From NCBI RefSeq assembly GCF_004916905.1, contig NZ_SDLV01000025.1, positions 1 to 64,000 on the forward strand: a stretch of 64,000 nt of DNA, written 5' to 3'. Shown here one piece after another: positions 24,561 through 33,744 of this stretch. The notes under the pieces are model-generated. The model was not told the origin of the DNA. It made no database searches and saw only the letters and a program-made list of their open reading frames with translations. The stretch comes from Chryseobacterium candidae. Lineage in GTDB: Bacteria; Bacteroidota; Bacteroidia; Flavobacteriales; Weeksellaceae. Each line of letters begins with the position of its first letter. Position 1 is the stretch's first letter. The translations under genes and the position numbers were made by a program.

Positions 24561-24622
24561 CTTTAACAAGGTTAATTATTGTTAAACATATCATTGGAGT
24601 GATCAGTATATTGGTCACTCTT

Positions 24623-24630
24623 TATATTTG
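24623..24630 (+). promoter_or_regulatory. Putative -7 element of the SRPBCC gene
   Basis: TATATTTG, an exact TAnnTTTG match, lies 16 nt before the ATG at 24646. This favours that start over the Met six codons upstream, which falls inside the element. Confidence 0.55.
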
Positions 24631-24645
24631 TATTATTTTTGTGCG

Positions 24646-25686
24646 ATGCGTATTTTTAAAATCTTAGCGGTAATCATTATTCTTTTGGGGGGAGCTTATG
24701 CTGCTTCCATGTATTATTTTGTAGATGAAAGTAAGAACTTTACGATTGAAAAAGAGATCGACTATCCCGTGGATAAAGTTTTTGCCCAGTTTAATAATCT
24801 TCAGAATTTTACAAGATGGAACAACTTTTTTACCAGCTCACCGTCTATAGATATAGATTATTACACGCCTTATGAAGGGCAGGGAAGTGCCATCAGCTAC
24901 GTAGATCCTAAAAATGATACCGATGGAGAAATGTTCATCAGGTATGAAAACCCCAATAAAACATTAAAATATCAGCTTTTTGAGGATAAAAACGAAAATC
25001 CGACATTGGTTGACGTTAAATTCAAACCTGTTTCCGCAGAAAAAACAAAGATTATCTGGTATGTTCATACTCCCAAATTAGCAGTCTGGAAAAGAGTAGA
25101 AAATTTCTGGACTGAAGACCGTTTTGCCGAAAACATCAACAAAAGTATGGTGAATCTTAAAAACTCCTTAGGAAATAAAGTAGAAAAAGACAACCGGATG
25201 GCAGCCATCAAATATGACAGCCTGATGGTGGAGAATGAGGAAGACAAACTGTTGTTGGGAATTAATGTAAGTACATCAAACAAAAAAGACGCTCTTTACA
25301 AAAATATCGTAATGAATTATAACAAAGTCTATAACTTCGTAACGATGGATCTTGGGAAAAGAGATGATGAATTCGGATACCCGATCCTGATTACTGATGC
25401 CGATAATTACAAAGACAAAGAGGTTTCTTATTTTCTCGGAATTCCACTTTCTAAGAAAATTGGAGTGTCTGATAATAATTTCAATTTTAGATCCATAAAT
25501 CCGTCTCAAAATTATGTAATTTACTACAAAGGGAATTATGAGGGAAGAATTCGGGCAATTCAGCAGCTCATTCAGAAAGCCAAAAAAGACGAGATGCGCT
25601 TCGGAGATATCCGCCAGACCTTTATTGAACGTCCGATGGATGGTCAGGAGGTAAACGTTAAGCTCTCATTATCAGTATATAAGTGA
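24646..25686 (+). CDS. SRPBCC family protein with N-terminal anchor
   Basis: A 346-residue protein. An N-terminal hydrophobic helix (MRIFKILAVIIILLGGAYAA) is followed by a polyketide cyclase/START-like SRPBCC domain (about 25-165: VDKVFAQFNNLQNFTRWNNF, SAEKTKIIW) that usually binds hydrophobic ligands. The C-terminal half (about 190-345) is a second alpha/beta part resembling GyrI/SOUL-type effector-binding folds (LSKKIGV...YYKGNYEGRIRAIQQLIQ). No enzymatic motif is evident. The start is set by the promoter-like box upstream. Ligand and role unknown. Confidence 0.8.
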   Translation: MRIFKILAVIIILLGGAYAASMYYFVDESKNFTIEKEIDYPVDKVFAQFNNLQNFTRWNNFFTSSPSIDIDYYTPYEGQGSAISYVDPKNDTDGEMFIRYENPNKTLKYQLFEDKNENPTLVDVKFKPVSAEKTKIIWYVHTPKLAVWKRVENFWTEDRFAENINKSMVNLKNSLGNKVEKDNRMAAIKYDSLMVENEEDKLLLGINVSTSNKKDALYKNIVMNYNKVYNFVTMDLGKRDDEFGYPILITDADNYKDKEVSYFLGIPLSKKIGVSDNNFNFRSINPSQNYVIYYKGNYEGRIRAIQQLIQKAKKDEMRFGDIRQTFIERPMDGQEVNVKLSLSVYK

Positions 25687-25756
25687 TTTTTTTTTAATTT
25701 ATTTCTTCTTAAGTTTTTTTAACGGTTTCAGACTGTTCTAACTCGGTTTTTTTTAT

Positions 25757-25764
25757 TAAATTTG
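25757..25764 (+). promoter_or_regulatory. Putative -7 element of sucA
   Basis: TAAATTTG matches TAnnTTTG and lies 48 nt upstream of the sucA ATG. No clear -33 box. Confidence 0.45.
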
Positions 25765-25811
25765 AAGATTAATTCTACAAATAAATTTTAATAAATAGAT
25801 AAACTGTAATA

Positions 25812-28628
25812 ATGGACAGATTTTCATTCCTAAACGCAGCTCATTCTCAGTTAATTGAGGATTTATACCAACAGTACTTAAAATTCCCGGACTCTTTAGA
25901 ACCATCATGGAAAGCCTTCTTTCAAGGCTTCGATTTTGCATTGGAGAACTACGGAGATGACGATACCACCCAGTTTATTCAGGCTTCGGCCAACGCTGCC
26001 CCGGCAGTACAGCAACAGATTTCTCAGGCAGTATCCAACGGAGAGGTTCCTGAGCATATCAAGAAAGAATTTAAAGTAGTAAACCTTATTGAGGCTTACA
26101 GAACAAGAGGACACCTTTTTACAAAGACCAACCCGGTTAGAGAAAGAAGACATTACACGCCTACTTTAGATATCGAAAATTTTGGTCTTTCCAAAGAAGA
26201 TTTAAATACAAAATTCAACTGTGCCGTTGAAACAGGAATGAAAGAACCTGCTACTCTTGCAGATCTTATCAAACATCTTGAAAACATCTACTGTGATTCC
26301 ATCGGAGTAGAATACATGCACATCAACAACGTTGAAGAAAAAGATTTTATCAAAAGATGGCTTCAGGTAAACGAAAATCATCCAAGTCTTTCTGCCAATG
26401 AAAAAACAGAAATCTTATTAAAATTAAACCAGGCGGTTGCGTTTGAAAACTATCTTCACACAAAATTTGTAGGACAGAAAAGATTCTCATTAGAAGGAGG
26501 TGAAACATTAATCCCGGCTTTAGATCAGCTGATCTCAAGATCTTCTCAGCTAGGAGTAGATGAAGTGGTATTAGGAATGGCTCACAGAGGTAGACTTAAT
26601 GTTCTTACCAATATCTTCGGGAAATCGTATAAGCAGATCTTCTCAGAATTTGAAGGAAAAGAATTCGAAGAAGATGTATTCTCAGGGGATGTTAAATATC
26701 ACTTAGGATCATCTAAAAAAATCAAAACAGCTTCAGGAGAAGAAGTTTGTATCAACCTGACTCCAAACCCATCCCACCTTGAAACAGTTGCTGCTTTGGT
26801 AGAAGGTATCTGCCGTGCAAAAGTAGATGACAAATACAAAGACTATTCTAAAGTATTGCCAATCATCATTCATGGTGACGGAGCTATTGCCGGACAGGGG
26901 ATTGCTTACGAAGTTGCTCAGATGATGACTCTGGAAGGATACAGAACAGGAGGTACAGTTCATATCGTTGTCAATAACCAGGTTTCGTTTACAACCAATT
27001 ATATGGATGCAAGATCTTCAACATACTGTACAGATATTGCAAAAGTTACAGAATCTCCTGTAATGCACGTAAATGCTGACGATGCTGAAGCGGTTGTTCA
27101 TGCCATCCATTTTGCTGCTGACTTCAGAGCAAAATTCGGAAAAGATGTTTATATCGACCTTTTAGGATACAGAAAATATGGTCACAACGAAGGGGATGAG
27201 CCAAGATTTACGCAGCCTAACCTTTATAAAACCATTTCAAAACACCCGAATCCAAGAGAAATTTATAAAGAGAAATTATTGAAAGACAGCGTTACTTCCA
27301 ACGACGTAATTGCTAAAATGGAAACGGAATTCAAAGCTCTTTTAGATAAAGATTTTGACGCTTCTAAAGAGATCGAGAAAAACGTAATGGATGTGTTCAT
27401 GGCTGAAGATTGGGTAAATTATCCAATTGGTAAGAGAGGAGCAGTGCAGTTACCGGTAGATACTAAATATGACTTGGAGAAGCTGAAAGAATTGGCGATT
27501 AAAATGTCAACACTTCCGGCAGACAAGAAGTTTATCAATAAAATTACAAGACTTTTCGATAACCGTATCAAAGCGATTGAAGGAAATTCTTTAGACTGGG
27601 CATTAGGAGAATGGTTAGCGTATGCAACACTTCTTGTAGAAGGACACAATGTAAGAATCTCAGGAGAAGATGTGGAAAGAGGAACATTCTCTCACAGACA
27701 CGCTGTCGTAAAAACTGAAGATACCGAAGAAGAATATATCCCGTTAAGACATGTATCTGAAAACAGATTTGATGTATTCAACTCTCACCTTTCAGAATAT
27801 GGTGTTCTAGGTTTCGATTATGGATATGCAATGGCTTCCCCAAATACATTAACCATCTGGGAAGCTCAGTTCGGAGATTTCGTGAATGGTGCTCAGATTA
27901 TCGTTGACCAGTATCTGGCGGCTGCTGAAGAAAAATGGAAAATTCAGGACGGCTTGGTGATGTTATTGCCTCACGGTTCAGAAGGACAGGGAGCAGAGCA
28001 CTCTTCAGCAAGATTGGAGAGATTCCTTACTCTTTGTGCAAATGAAAACATGGTAGTAGCCAATATTACTTCACCTGCCAACTACTTCCACTTATTGAGA
28101 AGACAGTTGAAATGGGCATTCAGAAAACCATTGATCGTAATGAGTCCTAAATCTCTGTTGAGACACCCTAAAGTGGTTTCTCCACTTGAAGATTTCGCTA
28201 CAGGTTCATTCCAGCCAATTTTAGATGACCCTACAGCAGATCCTAAAAAAGTAGAAAAATTAGTTCTTTGTTCAGGTAAACTGTACTTCGAATTATTAGC
28301 GAAGAAAGAAGAACTGAACTGTGAAAATATTGCATTAGTAAGATTCGAACAGTTATATCCGCTTCAGACAGATGCTATTGAAACCATTTTCAGTAAATAT
28401 GAAAACAGAAAACAATTGGTGTGGGCTCAGGAAGAACCAGAAAACATGGGGGCATGGTCTTATATCCTTAGAAACTTCAGAGATACAGGAATTCAGGTAG
28501 TTGCTCCGGTACCAAGCGGTGCACCAGCTCCAGGTAGCCACAAAATGTTTGAGAAAAACCAAAATGCAGTGATCAACAGAGTTTTCGACAGAGATGATGC
28601 TCCTGCAAAAAGACCCGTTACAGCGTAA
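25812..28628 (+). CDS. sucA: 2-oxoglutarate dehydrogenase E1 component
   Basis: A 938-residue thiamine diphosphate enzyme of the TCA cycle that decarboxylates 2-oxoglutarate. The N-terminal E2-binding segment (SFLNAAHSQLIEDLYQQYLK) and the E1 core are present: GMAHRGRLNVL, HLGSS, GDGAIAGQGIAYE (ThDP motif start) and LPHGSEGQGAEHSSAR in the C-terminal transketolase part. Length is normal. It is followed after 40 nt by the E2 gene; E3 is not in the window. Confidence 0.97.
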   Translation: MDRFSFLNAAHSQLIEDLYQQYLKFPDSLEPSWKAFFQGFDFALENYGDDDTTQFIQASANAAPAVQQQISQAVSNGEVPEHIKKEFKVVNLIEAYRTRGHLFTKTNPVRERRHYTPTLDIENFGLSKEDLNTKFNCAVETGMKEPATLADLIKHLENIYCDSIGVEYMHINNVEEKDFIKRWLQVNENHPSLSANEKTEILLKLNQAVAFENYLHTKFVGQKRFSLEGGETLIPALDQLISRSSQLGVDEVVLGMAHRGRLNVLTNIFGKSYKQIFSEFEGKEFEEDVFSGDVKYHLGSSKKIKTASGEEVCINLTPNPSHLETVAALVEGICRAKVDDKYKDYSKVLPIIIHGDGAIAGQGIAYEVAQMMTLEGYRTGGTVHIVVNNQVSFTTNYMDARSSTYCTDIAKVTESPVMHVNADDAEAVVHAIHFAADFRAKFGKDVYIDLLGYRKYGHNEGDEPRFTQPNLYKTISKHPNPREIYKEKLLKDSVTSNDVIAKMETEFKALLDKDFDASKEIEKNVMDVFMAEDWVNYPIGKRGAVQLPVDTKYDLEKLKELAIKMSTLPADKKFINKITRLFDNRIKAIEGNSLDWALGEWLAYATLLVEGHNVRISGEDVERGTFSHRHAVVKTEDTEEEYIPLRHVSENRFDVFNSHLSEYGVLGFDYGYAMASPNTLTIWEAQFGDFVNGAQIIVDQYLAAAEEKWKIQDGLVMLLPHGSEGQGAEHSSARLERFLTLCANENMVVANITSPANYFHLLRRQLKWAFRKPLIVMSPKSLLRHPKVVSPLEDFATGSFQPILDDPTADPKKVEKLVLCSGKLYFELLAKKEELNCENIALVRFEQLYPLQTDAIETIFSKYENRKQLVWAQEEPENMGAWSYILRNFRDTGIQVVAPVPSGAPAPGSHKMFEKNQNAVINRVFDRDDAPAKRPVTA

Positions 28629-28668
28629 TTTAAAATAATAATCAATTAAAAAATAAAAAATACTCGAT

Positions 28669-29922
28669 ATGTCAGTTTTAGAAATGAAAGTTCCTTCACC
28701 AGGCGAATCAATTACAGAAGTTGAAATTGCAACCTGGCTTGTAAAAGATGGTGATTATGTAGAAAAAGATCAACCTATCGCCGAAGTGGATTCAGATAAA
28801 GCAACTCTTGAATTGCCCGCAGAACAAAGTGGAATTATCACTTTAAAAGCAGAAGAAGGTGATGTAGTACAAGTAGGTCAGGTAGTTTGTTTAATTGATA
28901 TGGATGCTAAAAAACCAGAAGGTGCTGCACCTGCTGCTGAAGCTCCAAAACAGGAAGAAGCTCCGAAAGCTGCTGAGCCTGCTAAACAAGAAGCTCCAAA
29001 ACCAGCTGCTCCGGTAGCCGCTCCACAAACTTATGCAACAGGAGCTCCATCTCCGGCTGCTAAGAAGATCCTTGATGAAAAAGGAATGGATGCTGCTCAG
29101 GTTTCAGGAACAGGAAGAGACGGAAGAATTACTAAAACTGATGCTGAATTAGCAGCAGTACCTGCATTAGGAGGAAGTCCTCTTACTGCAACAGGTTCCA
29201 GATCTACCACAACAACTAAACTTTCGGTTTTAAGAAGAAAAATCGCTCAGAGATTAGTTTCTGTGAAGAACGAAACAGCTATGTTAACTACTTTCAACGA
29301 AGTTGACATGTCTGAAATCTTCAGATTGAGAAAGCTGTATAAAGAAGAATTTGCTCAAAAGCACGGAGTTGGACTTGGTTTTATGTCTTTCTTTACAAAA
29401 GCAGTAACAAGAGCATTACAAATGTATCCGGATGTAAACGCATCTATTGATGGCGACTTCAAAGTAAACTATGATTTCTGCGATATTTCAATCGCAGTTT
29501 CAGGTCCTAAAGGATTAATGGTTCCTGTATTGAGAAATGCAGAAAACATGTCTTTCAGTGCTGTTGAAGCAAATATTAAAGATCTTGCTACTAAAGTAAG
29601 AGACGGTAAAATTACTGTTGATGAAATGACCGGTGGTACATTTACTATTACAAATGGTGGTACTTTCGGATCTATGATGTCTACACCAATCATCAACCCT
29701 CCACAATCTGCAATCTTAGGAATGCACAACATCATCCAGAGACCGGTTGCTGTTGACGGACAGGTAGTAATCAGACCAATGATGTACGTTGCAATGTCAT
29801 ATGACCACAGAATTATCGACGGAAAAGAGTCTGTAGGATTCCTTGTAGCCGTAAAAGAAGGTATCGACAACCCTGTTGAAATTCTAATGGGAGGTGATGA
29901 AAGAAAAGGCCTTGGATTATAG
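28669..29922 (+). CDS. sucB: 2-oxoglutarate dehydrogenase E2 (dihydrolipoyl succinyltransferase)
   Basis: A 417-residue E2. It has one lipoyl domain (1-80) with lipoylated Lys44 in [10 protein letters not shown], a long Ala/Pro/Lys-rich linker (about 83-125), a peripheral subunit-binding domain (about 125-160: [24 protein letters not shown]) and the catalytic domain ending in SYDHRIIDG, whose His is catalytic. The GESI and EVEIATW context is typical of the succinyltransferase. It is cotranscribed with sucA and ends at the terminator at 29952. Confidence 0.96.
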   Translation: MSVLEMKVPSPGESITEVEIATWLVKDGDYVEKDQPIAEVDSDKATLELPAEQSGIITLKAEEGDVVQVGQVVCLIDMDAKKPEGAAPAAEAPKQEEAPKAAEPAKQEAPKPAAPVAAPQTYATGAPSPAAKKILDEKGMDAAQVSGTGRDGRITKTDAELAAVPALGGSPLTATGSRSTTTTKLSVLRRKIAQRLVSVKNETAMLTTFNEVDMSEIFRLRKLYKEEFAQKHGVGLGFMSFFTKAVTRALQMYPDVNASIDGDFKVNYDFCDISIAVSGPKGLMVPVLRNAENMSFSAVEANIKDLATKVRDGKITVDEMTGGTFTITNGGTFGSMMSTPIINPPQSAILGMHNIIQRPVAVDGQVVIRPMMYVAMSYDHRIIDGKESVGFLVAVKEGIDNPVEILMGGDERKGLGL

Positions 29923-29951
29923 TTTTTAATAAAATTATAATATAATATATG

Positions 29952-29980
29952 ATCTCGCCTTAAAAAAGGCGAGATTTTTG
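29952..29980 (+). terminator. Terminator of sucAB
   Basis: ATCTCGCCTT (29952-29961) pairs exactly with AAGGCGAGAT (29966-29975) around four A residues, and five T residues follow. Confidence 0.88.
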
Positions 29981-30002
29981 TATTTATGAAGAAAATGCTA
30001 CA

Positions 30003-30392
30003 ATGATGTTTTCAAAAATGACTTCCAATATCAAAGTTTCAGTAATACCTGAATATGATAGTAAAAACAGTTATCCTTCCGAAAACCGTTACGTTTTTAA
30101 ATACAATATCACGATAGAAAATGACGGAAGCTTTCCTATCAAAGTATTGAAAAGAAAATGGTTAATTTTTGATGTAGGATTCGGATATACAGAAATAATA
30201 GGCGACGGAGTGATTGGATTGACTCCTGAGATAGGAACCAGTGAAAATTTTGCTTATTTTTCCAATGTAATGCTTCGTTCCGGGGTAGGGAATATGAGTG
30301 GAAAATACCTTGTTAAAAACATGGATACACAGGAAACTTTTGAAATTGATATTCCAAAATTCAATCTGTTGTCTGAAGTGTTGAGCAATTAA
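30003..30392 (+). CDS. apaG: ApaG domain protein
   Basis: A 129-residue ApaG protein: a single immunoglobulin-like beta-sandwich with YVFKYNITIENDG, KVLKRKWLIFDVG, GVIGLTPEIGTSENFAYFS and GNMSGKYLV, the conserved Gly-rich strands of the family. The family is linked to cobalt/magnesium resistance in enterobacteria and to carbohydrate or F-box contexts elsewhere; function here is not established. The start could be the first, second or sixth codon. It stands alone between the sucAB terminator and a convergent exonuclease. Confidence 0.92.
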   Translation: MMFSKMTSNIKVSVIPEYDSKNSYPSENRYVFKYNITIENDGSFPIKVLKRKWLIFDVGFGYTEIIGDGVIGLTPEIGTSENFAYFSNVMLRSGVGNMSGKYLVKNMDTQETFEIDIPKFNLLSEVLSN

Positions 30393-30446
30393 TAATTGAT
30401 GCCCTGTATAATGTAAAGTTTTTACAAGAAACCCGGGTTCTGATGA

Positions 30447-31001
30447 CTAAAGCTTTTTAATTTTTGCTTTCATATACTCATTTACTTCATCATTACTGGT
30501 GAGGAAGAGTTTTTCAAATGCCAGCAAAGATATTTTGGCACAAACTTCCGCATCAGCTCCTGCTCTGTGATGAGTAAAATCAATTTTATGATATTCTGCC
30601 AATGGCTTCAATCCATATTTTGGAAGATAATTCCATGATTTCTTGGCAAGCTGTATACTGCACAAATAGTTCAATTTTGGGGTATACATTCCGTAATGCT
30701 CCAGGCAGCCTCTTAAAACAGAAGCATCAAAACCAGCATTATGAGCAATCATAAGACTGCCATACATCAGATCCTGAGCTTCATACCATACTTCATCAAA
30801 AGTAGGAGCATCTTTTACATCTTCAGGATGAATTCCATGCACCGCAATATTGAATCTGCTGAAATAAGGAAAGCTGGGTGGTTTAATCAGCCAGGTTTTA
30901 GTCTCTACAATTTCAGAATTCTGTACTACACAAATCCCCATCTCACAAGCTGAACTTTTCTCATGAGTGGCTGTTTCAAAATCTATCGCACAGAAATCCA
31001 T
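30447..31001 (-). CDS. DnaQ-like 3'-5' exonuclease (DEDDh)
   Basis: A 184-residue DEDDh exonuclease. Exo I is CAIDFETAT (Asp7, Glu9), Exo II MIAHNAGFDASVL (Asp about 102), and Exo III HHRAGADAEVCA (His and Asp about 149-154). It is a bare catalytic domain, like proofreading or PolC-type exonucleases, with no BRCT or helicase part. It could trim DNA or RNA 3' ends. It is convergent with apaG. Confidence 0.92.
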   Translation of the reverse strand: MDFCAIDFETATHEKSSACEMGICVVQNSEIVETKTWLIKPPSFPYFSRFNIAVHGIHPEDVKDAPTFDEVWYEAQDLMYGSLMIAHNAGFDASVLRGCLEHYGMYTPKLNYLCSIQLAKKSWNYLPKYGLKPLAEYHKIDFTHHRAGADAEVCAKISLLAFEKLFLTSNDEVNEYMKAKIKKL

Positions 31002-31176
31002 TTTTTAAAATTATAATTTGTTGGTTGGTTTTGTTTATTAGTTGCTTGTTGCTTGTTCTCTTGCCTAGAGTTTAATTTAAAGTTTAAGGTTAATTGAAGT
31101 TATGAATTTTTACTTAATGAGTTTTAGTTCATAATAAGAAAAGAAAACTGTAATTTTCCCTAATCCCTGCCGTCTA

Positions 31177-32154
31177 TCACCTTCTTCCCAAAAAATGTTT
31201 AAAAATCAGCCATTTTGATTGGTAAAACTGATGTTTCTGGTATTTTTGGCGAAGCTTCCATGTTCCGGGAAGCTGGGTGTAAAATCCAAAATGAGCTCTT
31301 ATGACAGCCCACAGATGTGGAAAGCCTTGCTTTAAACCAAAATAAATTCCGGCAACACTGTCCAAACATAATCTGAAAAAGATCAACATGATCAATTGAG
31401 GAAAAGGAAGGTTTTTAAACATCATAGAAAGATTATTTCTGATGTTTAAATAAGTCTTTTGTACACTCTGTTTGTTGAGCGTTCCGCCGCCTACATGATA
31501 AATTTTGGATTTCCCGGTATAATAAATCTTTTTTCCGGAATTAATAAGCCTCCAGCAAAGATCAATCTCCTCCTGATGAGCAAAAAACCTTGCGTCAAAA
31601 CCATTCTGTTTCCAGAAATCTGTTGAACGGATAAAAAAGCAGCATCCTGATGCCCAGAAGATCTCTGTTTCATCATTATACTGTCCTTTATCTTCTTCCA
31701 GATCATCAAAAACCCTTCCTCTGCAGTAAGGATATCCAAGATTGTCTATCAATCCGCCTGCAGCACCTGCAAACTCAAAATAGTTCTTATTATGATATGA
31801 TAAAATCTTAGGCTGTACTGCGGAAATAGAAGAGTTATTTTCCAATAATTCCAATACAGGCACTGTCCAGTTCTCTGTAACTTCTACATCAGAATTGAGA
31901 AGGCAGTAATATTCATTTTTGACAGCCTTTAACCCCTCATTGTAGCCGCCTGCAAAACCATAGTTTTTATCATTTTTAATAATATATACTGTGGGGAAAT
32001 TCTTCTGTAGAAACTCTACGGAATCATCCGTAGAAAGATTGTCAATAACATAAATATCCGCATTCTGAGAAAATTGAACCACACCCGGAAGAAATTTTTC
32101 AAGCCAATTTTTACCGTTCCAGTTTAAGATGGCAACTGCCAGTTTTTTCTGCAT
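31177..32154 (-). CDS. Glycosyltransferase family 2
   Basis: A 325-residue GT2 enzyme of the rhamnosyltransferase-like type. VAILNWNGKNWLEKFLPG and VIDNLSTDDSVEFL are the nucleotide-sugar motifs, CLLNSDVEV the metal-binding DxD equivalent, and FAHQEEIDLCWRL the acceptor-side acidic motif. Hydrophobic segments near 245-275 may associate with the membrane. Its start lies 6 nt after the stop of the acyltransferase gene, suggesting joint work on a lipid-linked glycan; the sugar is unknown. Confidence 0.93.
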   Translation of the reverse strand: MQKKLAVAILNWNGKNWLEKFLPGVVQFSQNADIYVIDNLSTDDSVEFLQKNFPTVYIIKNDKNYGFAGGYNEGLKAVKNEYYCLLNSDVEVTENWTVPVLELLENNSSISAVQPKILSYHNKNYFEFAGAAGGLIDNLGYPYCRGRVFDDLEEDKGQYNDETEIFWASGCCFFIRSTDFWKQNGFDARFFAHQEEIDLCWRLINSGKKIYYTGKSKIYHVGGGTLNKQSVQKTYLNIRNNLSMMFKNLPFPQLIMLIFFRLCLDSVAGIYFGLKQGFPHLWAVIRAHFGFYTQLPGTWKLRQKYQKHQFYQSKWLIFKHFLGRR

Positions 32155-32160
32155 GTCAAT

Positions 32161-33045
32161 CTATTTTTTTTCAGAATCAAAATTTTTGATAGAGTTCTGA
32201 TATTTCCATTTTCTGTGTGACCAAAGATAATTGTCAGGATTTTTGTGTAAAGTATTTTCCAGTAATTTATGAAATTTTCTCACCACTTCATTTTCCGTGA
32301 ACTTTTCACCATCCGGGTATATTCTGTGATAATTAACCTGATAATAACCACGTTTTACCTTTTTCATCTCACAATAGATAAAGACAAGATCCATTCTTGT
32401 AGCCAGCTTGTCGTATCCCACAAAAGCAGGTGTCCGCTGATTTAAAAACTCTAGTCCGTAAGTAATGTGGGCAAAGTGAGGAGTCTGATCCGCAACAAAC
32501 ATATATGCTGAATCTCCATTATTTTTAGATCTGAAGATATTCAGAATTACTTCATTGGCTTCCAGGGCTTCATTCCCGAATTTATTCCTGACCTTCTTCA
32601 TCTGATTTTCCCAGAAGCTATTATTCACCTTTCTGTATACAGGATGACAATGAGCCTGGGGAACAATCTTTGCCAGTGCGTTAATCCATTCCCAATTGAA
32701 AACGTGTCCGGCCAGCAGGATAATATTTTTACCCTCCCTTTTGGCTTCATGGAACAGTTCCTGATTGATATGCTGCATTCTTACTCTTGCTTCTGTTTCC
32801 GAAATGCTGAAAGATTTTATAGTTTCTACCAGATAATCTGAAAAATTAAGATAGAATTTTTTCCGGATCTCTTTAATTTCTTCTTCAGATTTGTCTGGAA
32901 AAGAGTTTTTAAGATTTTGGGTAATAACATCTTTTCTGTAACCTACAATATAATAATTTAGGAAAAAGATGACGTCCGAAAAAATATATAATATTTTAAG
33001 CGGAAGCTTGGAGATCAGGTATAATATTTTGATTAGAAATTTCAT
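32161..33045 (-). CDS. Lysophospholipid/lipid A acyltransferase family protein (LpxL-like)
   Basis: A 294-residue membrane acyltransferase of the HtrB/LpxL family, which adds acyl chains to lipid A or related lipids. An N-terminal hydrophobic helix (about 1-35) anchors it. The catalytic H-x4-D/E motif is GHVFNWEW (His about 113), and FVADQTP, FLNQRTPAFVGYDKLA and PDNYLWSHRKWK are conserved later motifs. It is cotranscribed with the GT2 gene (6 nt) and divergent from the thioredoxin-like gene. Confidence 0.93.
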   Translation of the reverse strand: MKFLIKILYLISKLPLKILYIFSDVIFFLNYYIVGYRKDVITQNLKNSFPDKSEEEIKEIRKKFYLNFSDYLVETIKSFSISETEARVRMQHINQELFHEAKREGKNIILLAGHVFNWEWINALAKIVPQAHCHPVYRKVNNSFWENQMKKVRNKFGNEALEANEVILNIFRSKNNGDSAYMFVADQTPHFAHITYGLEFLNQRTPAFVGYDKLATRMDLVFIYCEMKKVKRGYYQVNYHRIYPDGEKFTENEVVRKFHKLLENTLHKNPDNYLWSHRKWKYQNSIKNFDSEKK

Positions 33046-33082
33046 AAAACACGCAAATTTAGTGATAATAAAATTATGGTTC

Positions 33083-33090
33083 TATTTTTG
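33083..33090 (+). promoter_or_regulatory. Putative -7 element of the thioredoxin-like gene
   Basis: TATTTTTG lies 36 nt before the ATG at 33127. It falls inside the longer open frame from 33076, which argues for the 33127 start. Confidence 0.5.
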
Positions 33091-33126
33091 CAGAAGGATA
33101 TATATTATTTTTTTTACCTTTATATT

Positions 33127-33675
33127 ATGAAAAAATTGATAATATTCGCTTTCCTGGGATTAAGTACCCTTGCTTTTTCGCAAAATGTAAAAAAAGCAGC
33201 TATTGTAGTACCTGCAGAGCAAGCCAAATTAGAATCTCAGAAAAAGGCAGCTGAAGAAAAAGCAAAGCTTCCTAAGCCCTATGACCCAAAAGCTGACGCT
33301 CAGGCTGATATTAATAAATTGGTTGCCCAGGCAAAGAAAGAAGGTAAGAATATAATGATCCAGGCTGGTGGAAACTGGTGTATCTGGTGTCTTCGCTTTA
33401 ATAATTTTGTACAGACTACTCCCGAACTGAAGGAATTGGCAGAGAAGAATTATGTATATTATCACCTGAACTATTCTCCGGAAAATAAAAATGAAAAAGT
33501 TTTTGCCCAATATGGTAATCCGGGTGAGAAATTTGGATATCCGGTGTTTATTATATTAGATAAAGACGGAAAAATGATCAAAGCTCAGCAGAGTGATGTG
33601 TTGGAAGAAGGAAAAGGATACAGTAAAGAAAAAGTAAAAGAATTCTTTACGACATGGGCTCCTAAAAAAGGATAA
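33127..33675 (+). CDS. Secreted thioredoxin-like protein
   Basis: A 182-residue exported protein. The signal peptide MKKLIIFAFLGLSTLAFSQ is cut after Gln or Ala. A thioredoxin-fold domain follows with the redox motif GGNWCIWC (Cys-x-x-Cys) and a cis-Pro region in GEKFGYPVFIILDKDG. An Ala/Lys-rich linker precedes the fold. It should act in the periplasm as a thiol reductase or isomerase of the DsbD-C/thioredoxin_7 type. The start is chosen from the signal peptide and the upstream promoter-like box. Confidence 0.9.
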   Translation: MKKLIIFAFLGLSTLAFSQNVKKAAIVVPAEQAKLESQKKAAEEKAKLPKPYDPKADAQADINKLVAQAKKEGKNIMIQAGGNWCIWCLRFNNFVQTTPELKELAEKNYVYYHLNYSPENKNEKVFAQYGNPGEKFGYPVFIILDKDGKMIKAQQSDVLEEGKGYSKEKVKEFFTTWAPKKG

Positions 33676-33682
33676 AATATAG

Positions 33683-33713
33683 AAACTGCTTCAGTAATGA
33701 GGCAGTTTTTTTA
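33683..33713 (+). terminator. Terminator of the thioredoxin-like gene
   Basis: An 11-bp stem with one G-U pair (33683-33693 with 33698-33708) ends in a T run, 7 nt after the stop. Confidence 0.82.
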
Positions 33714-33744
33714 TTTAGGTCCGTAGAAAATAAAACTTTTAGAA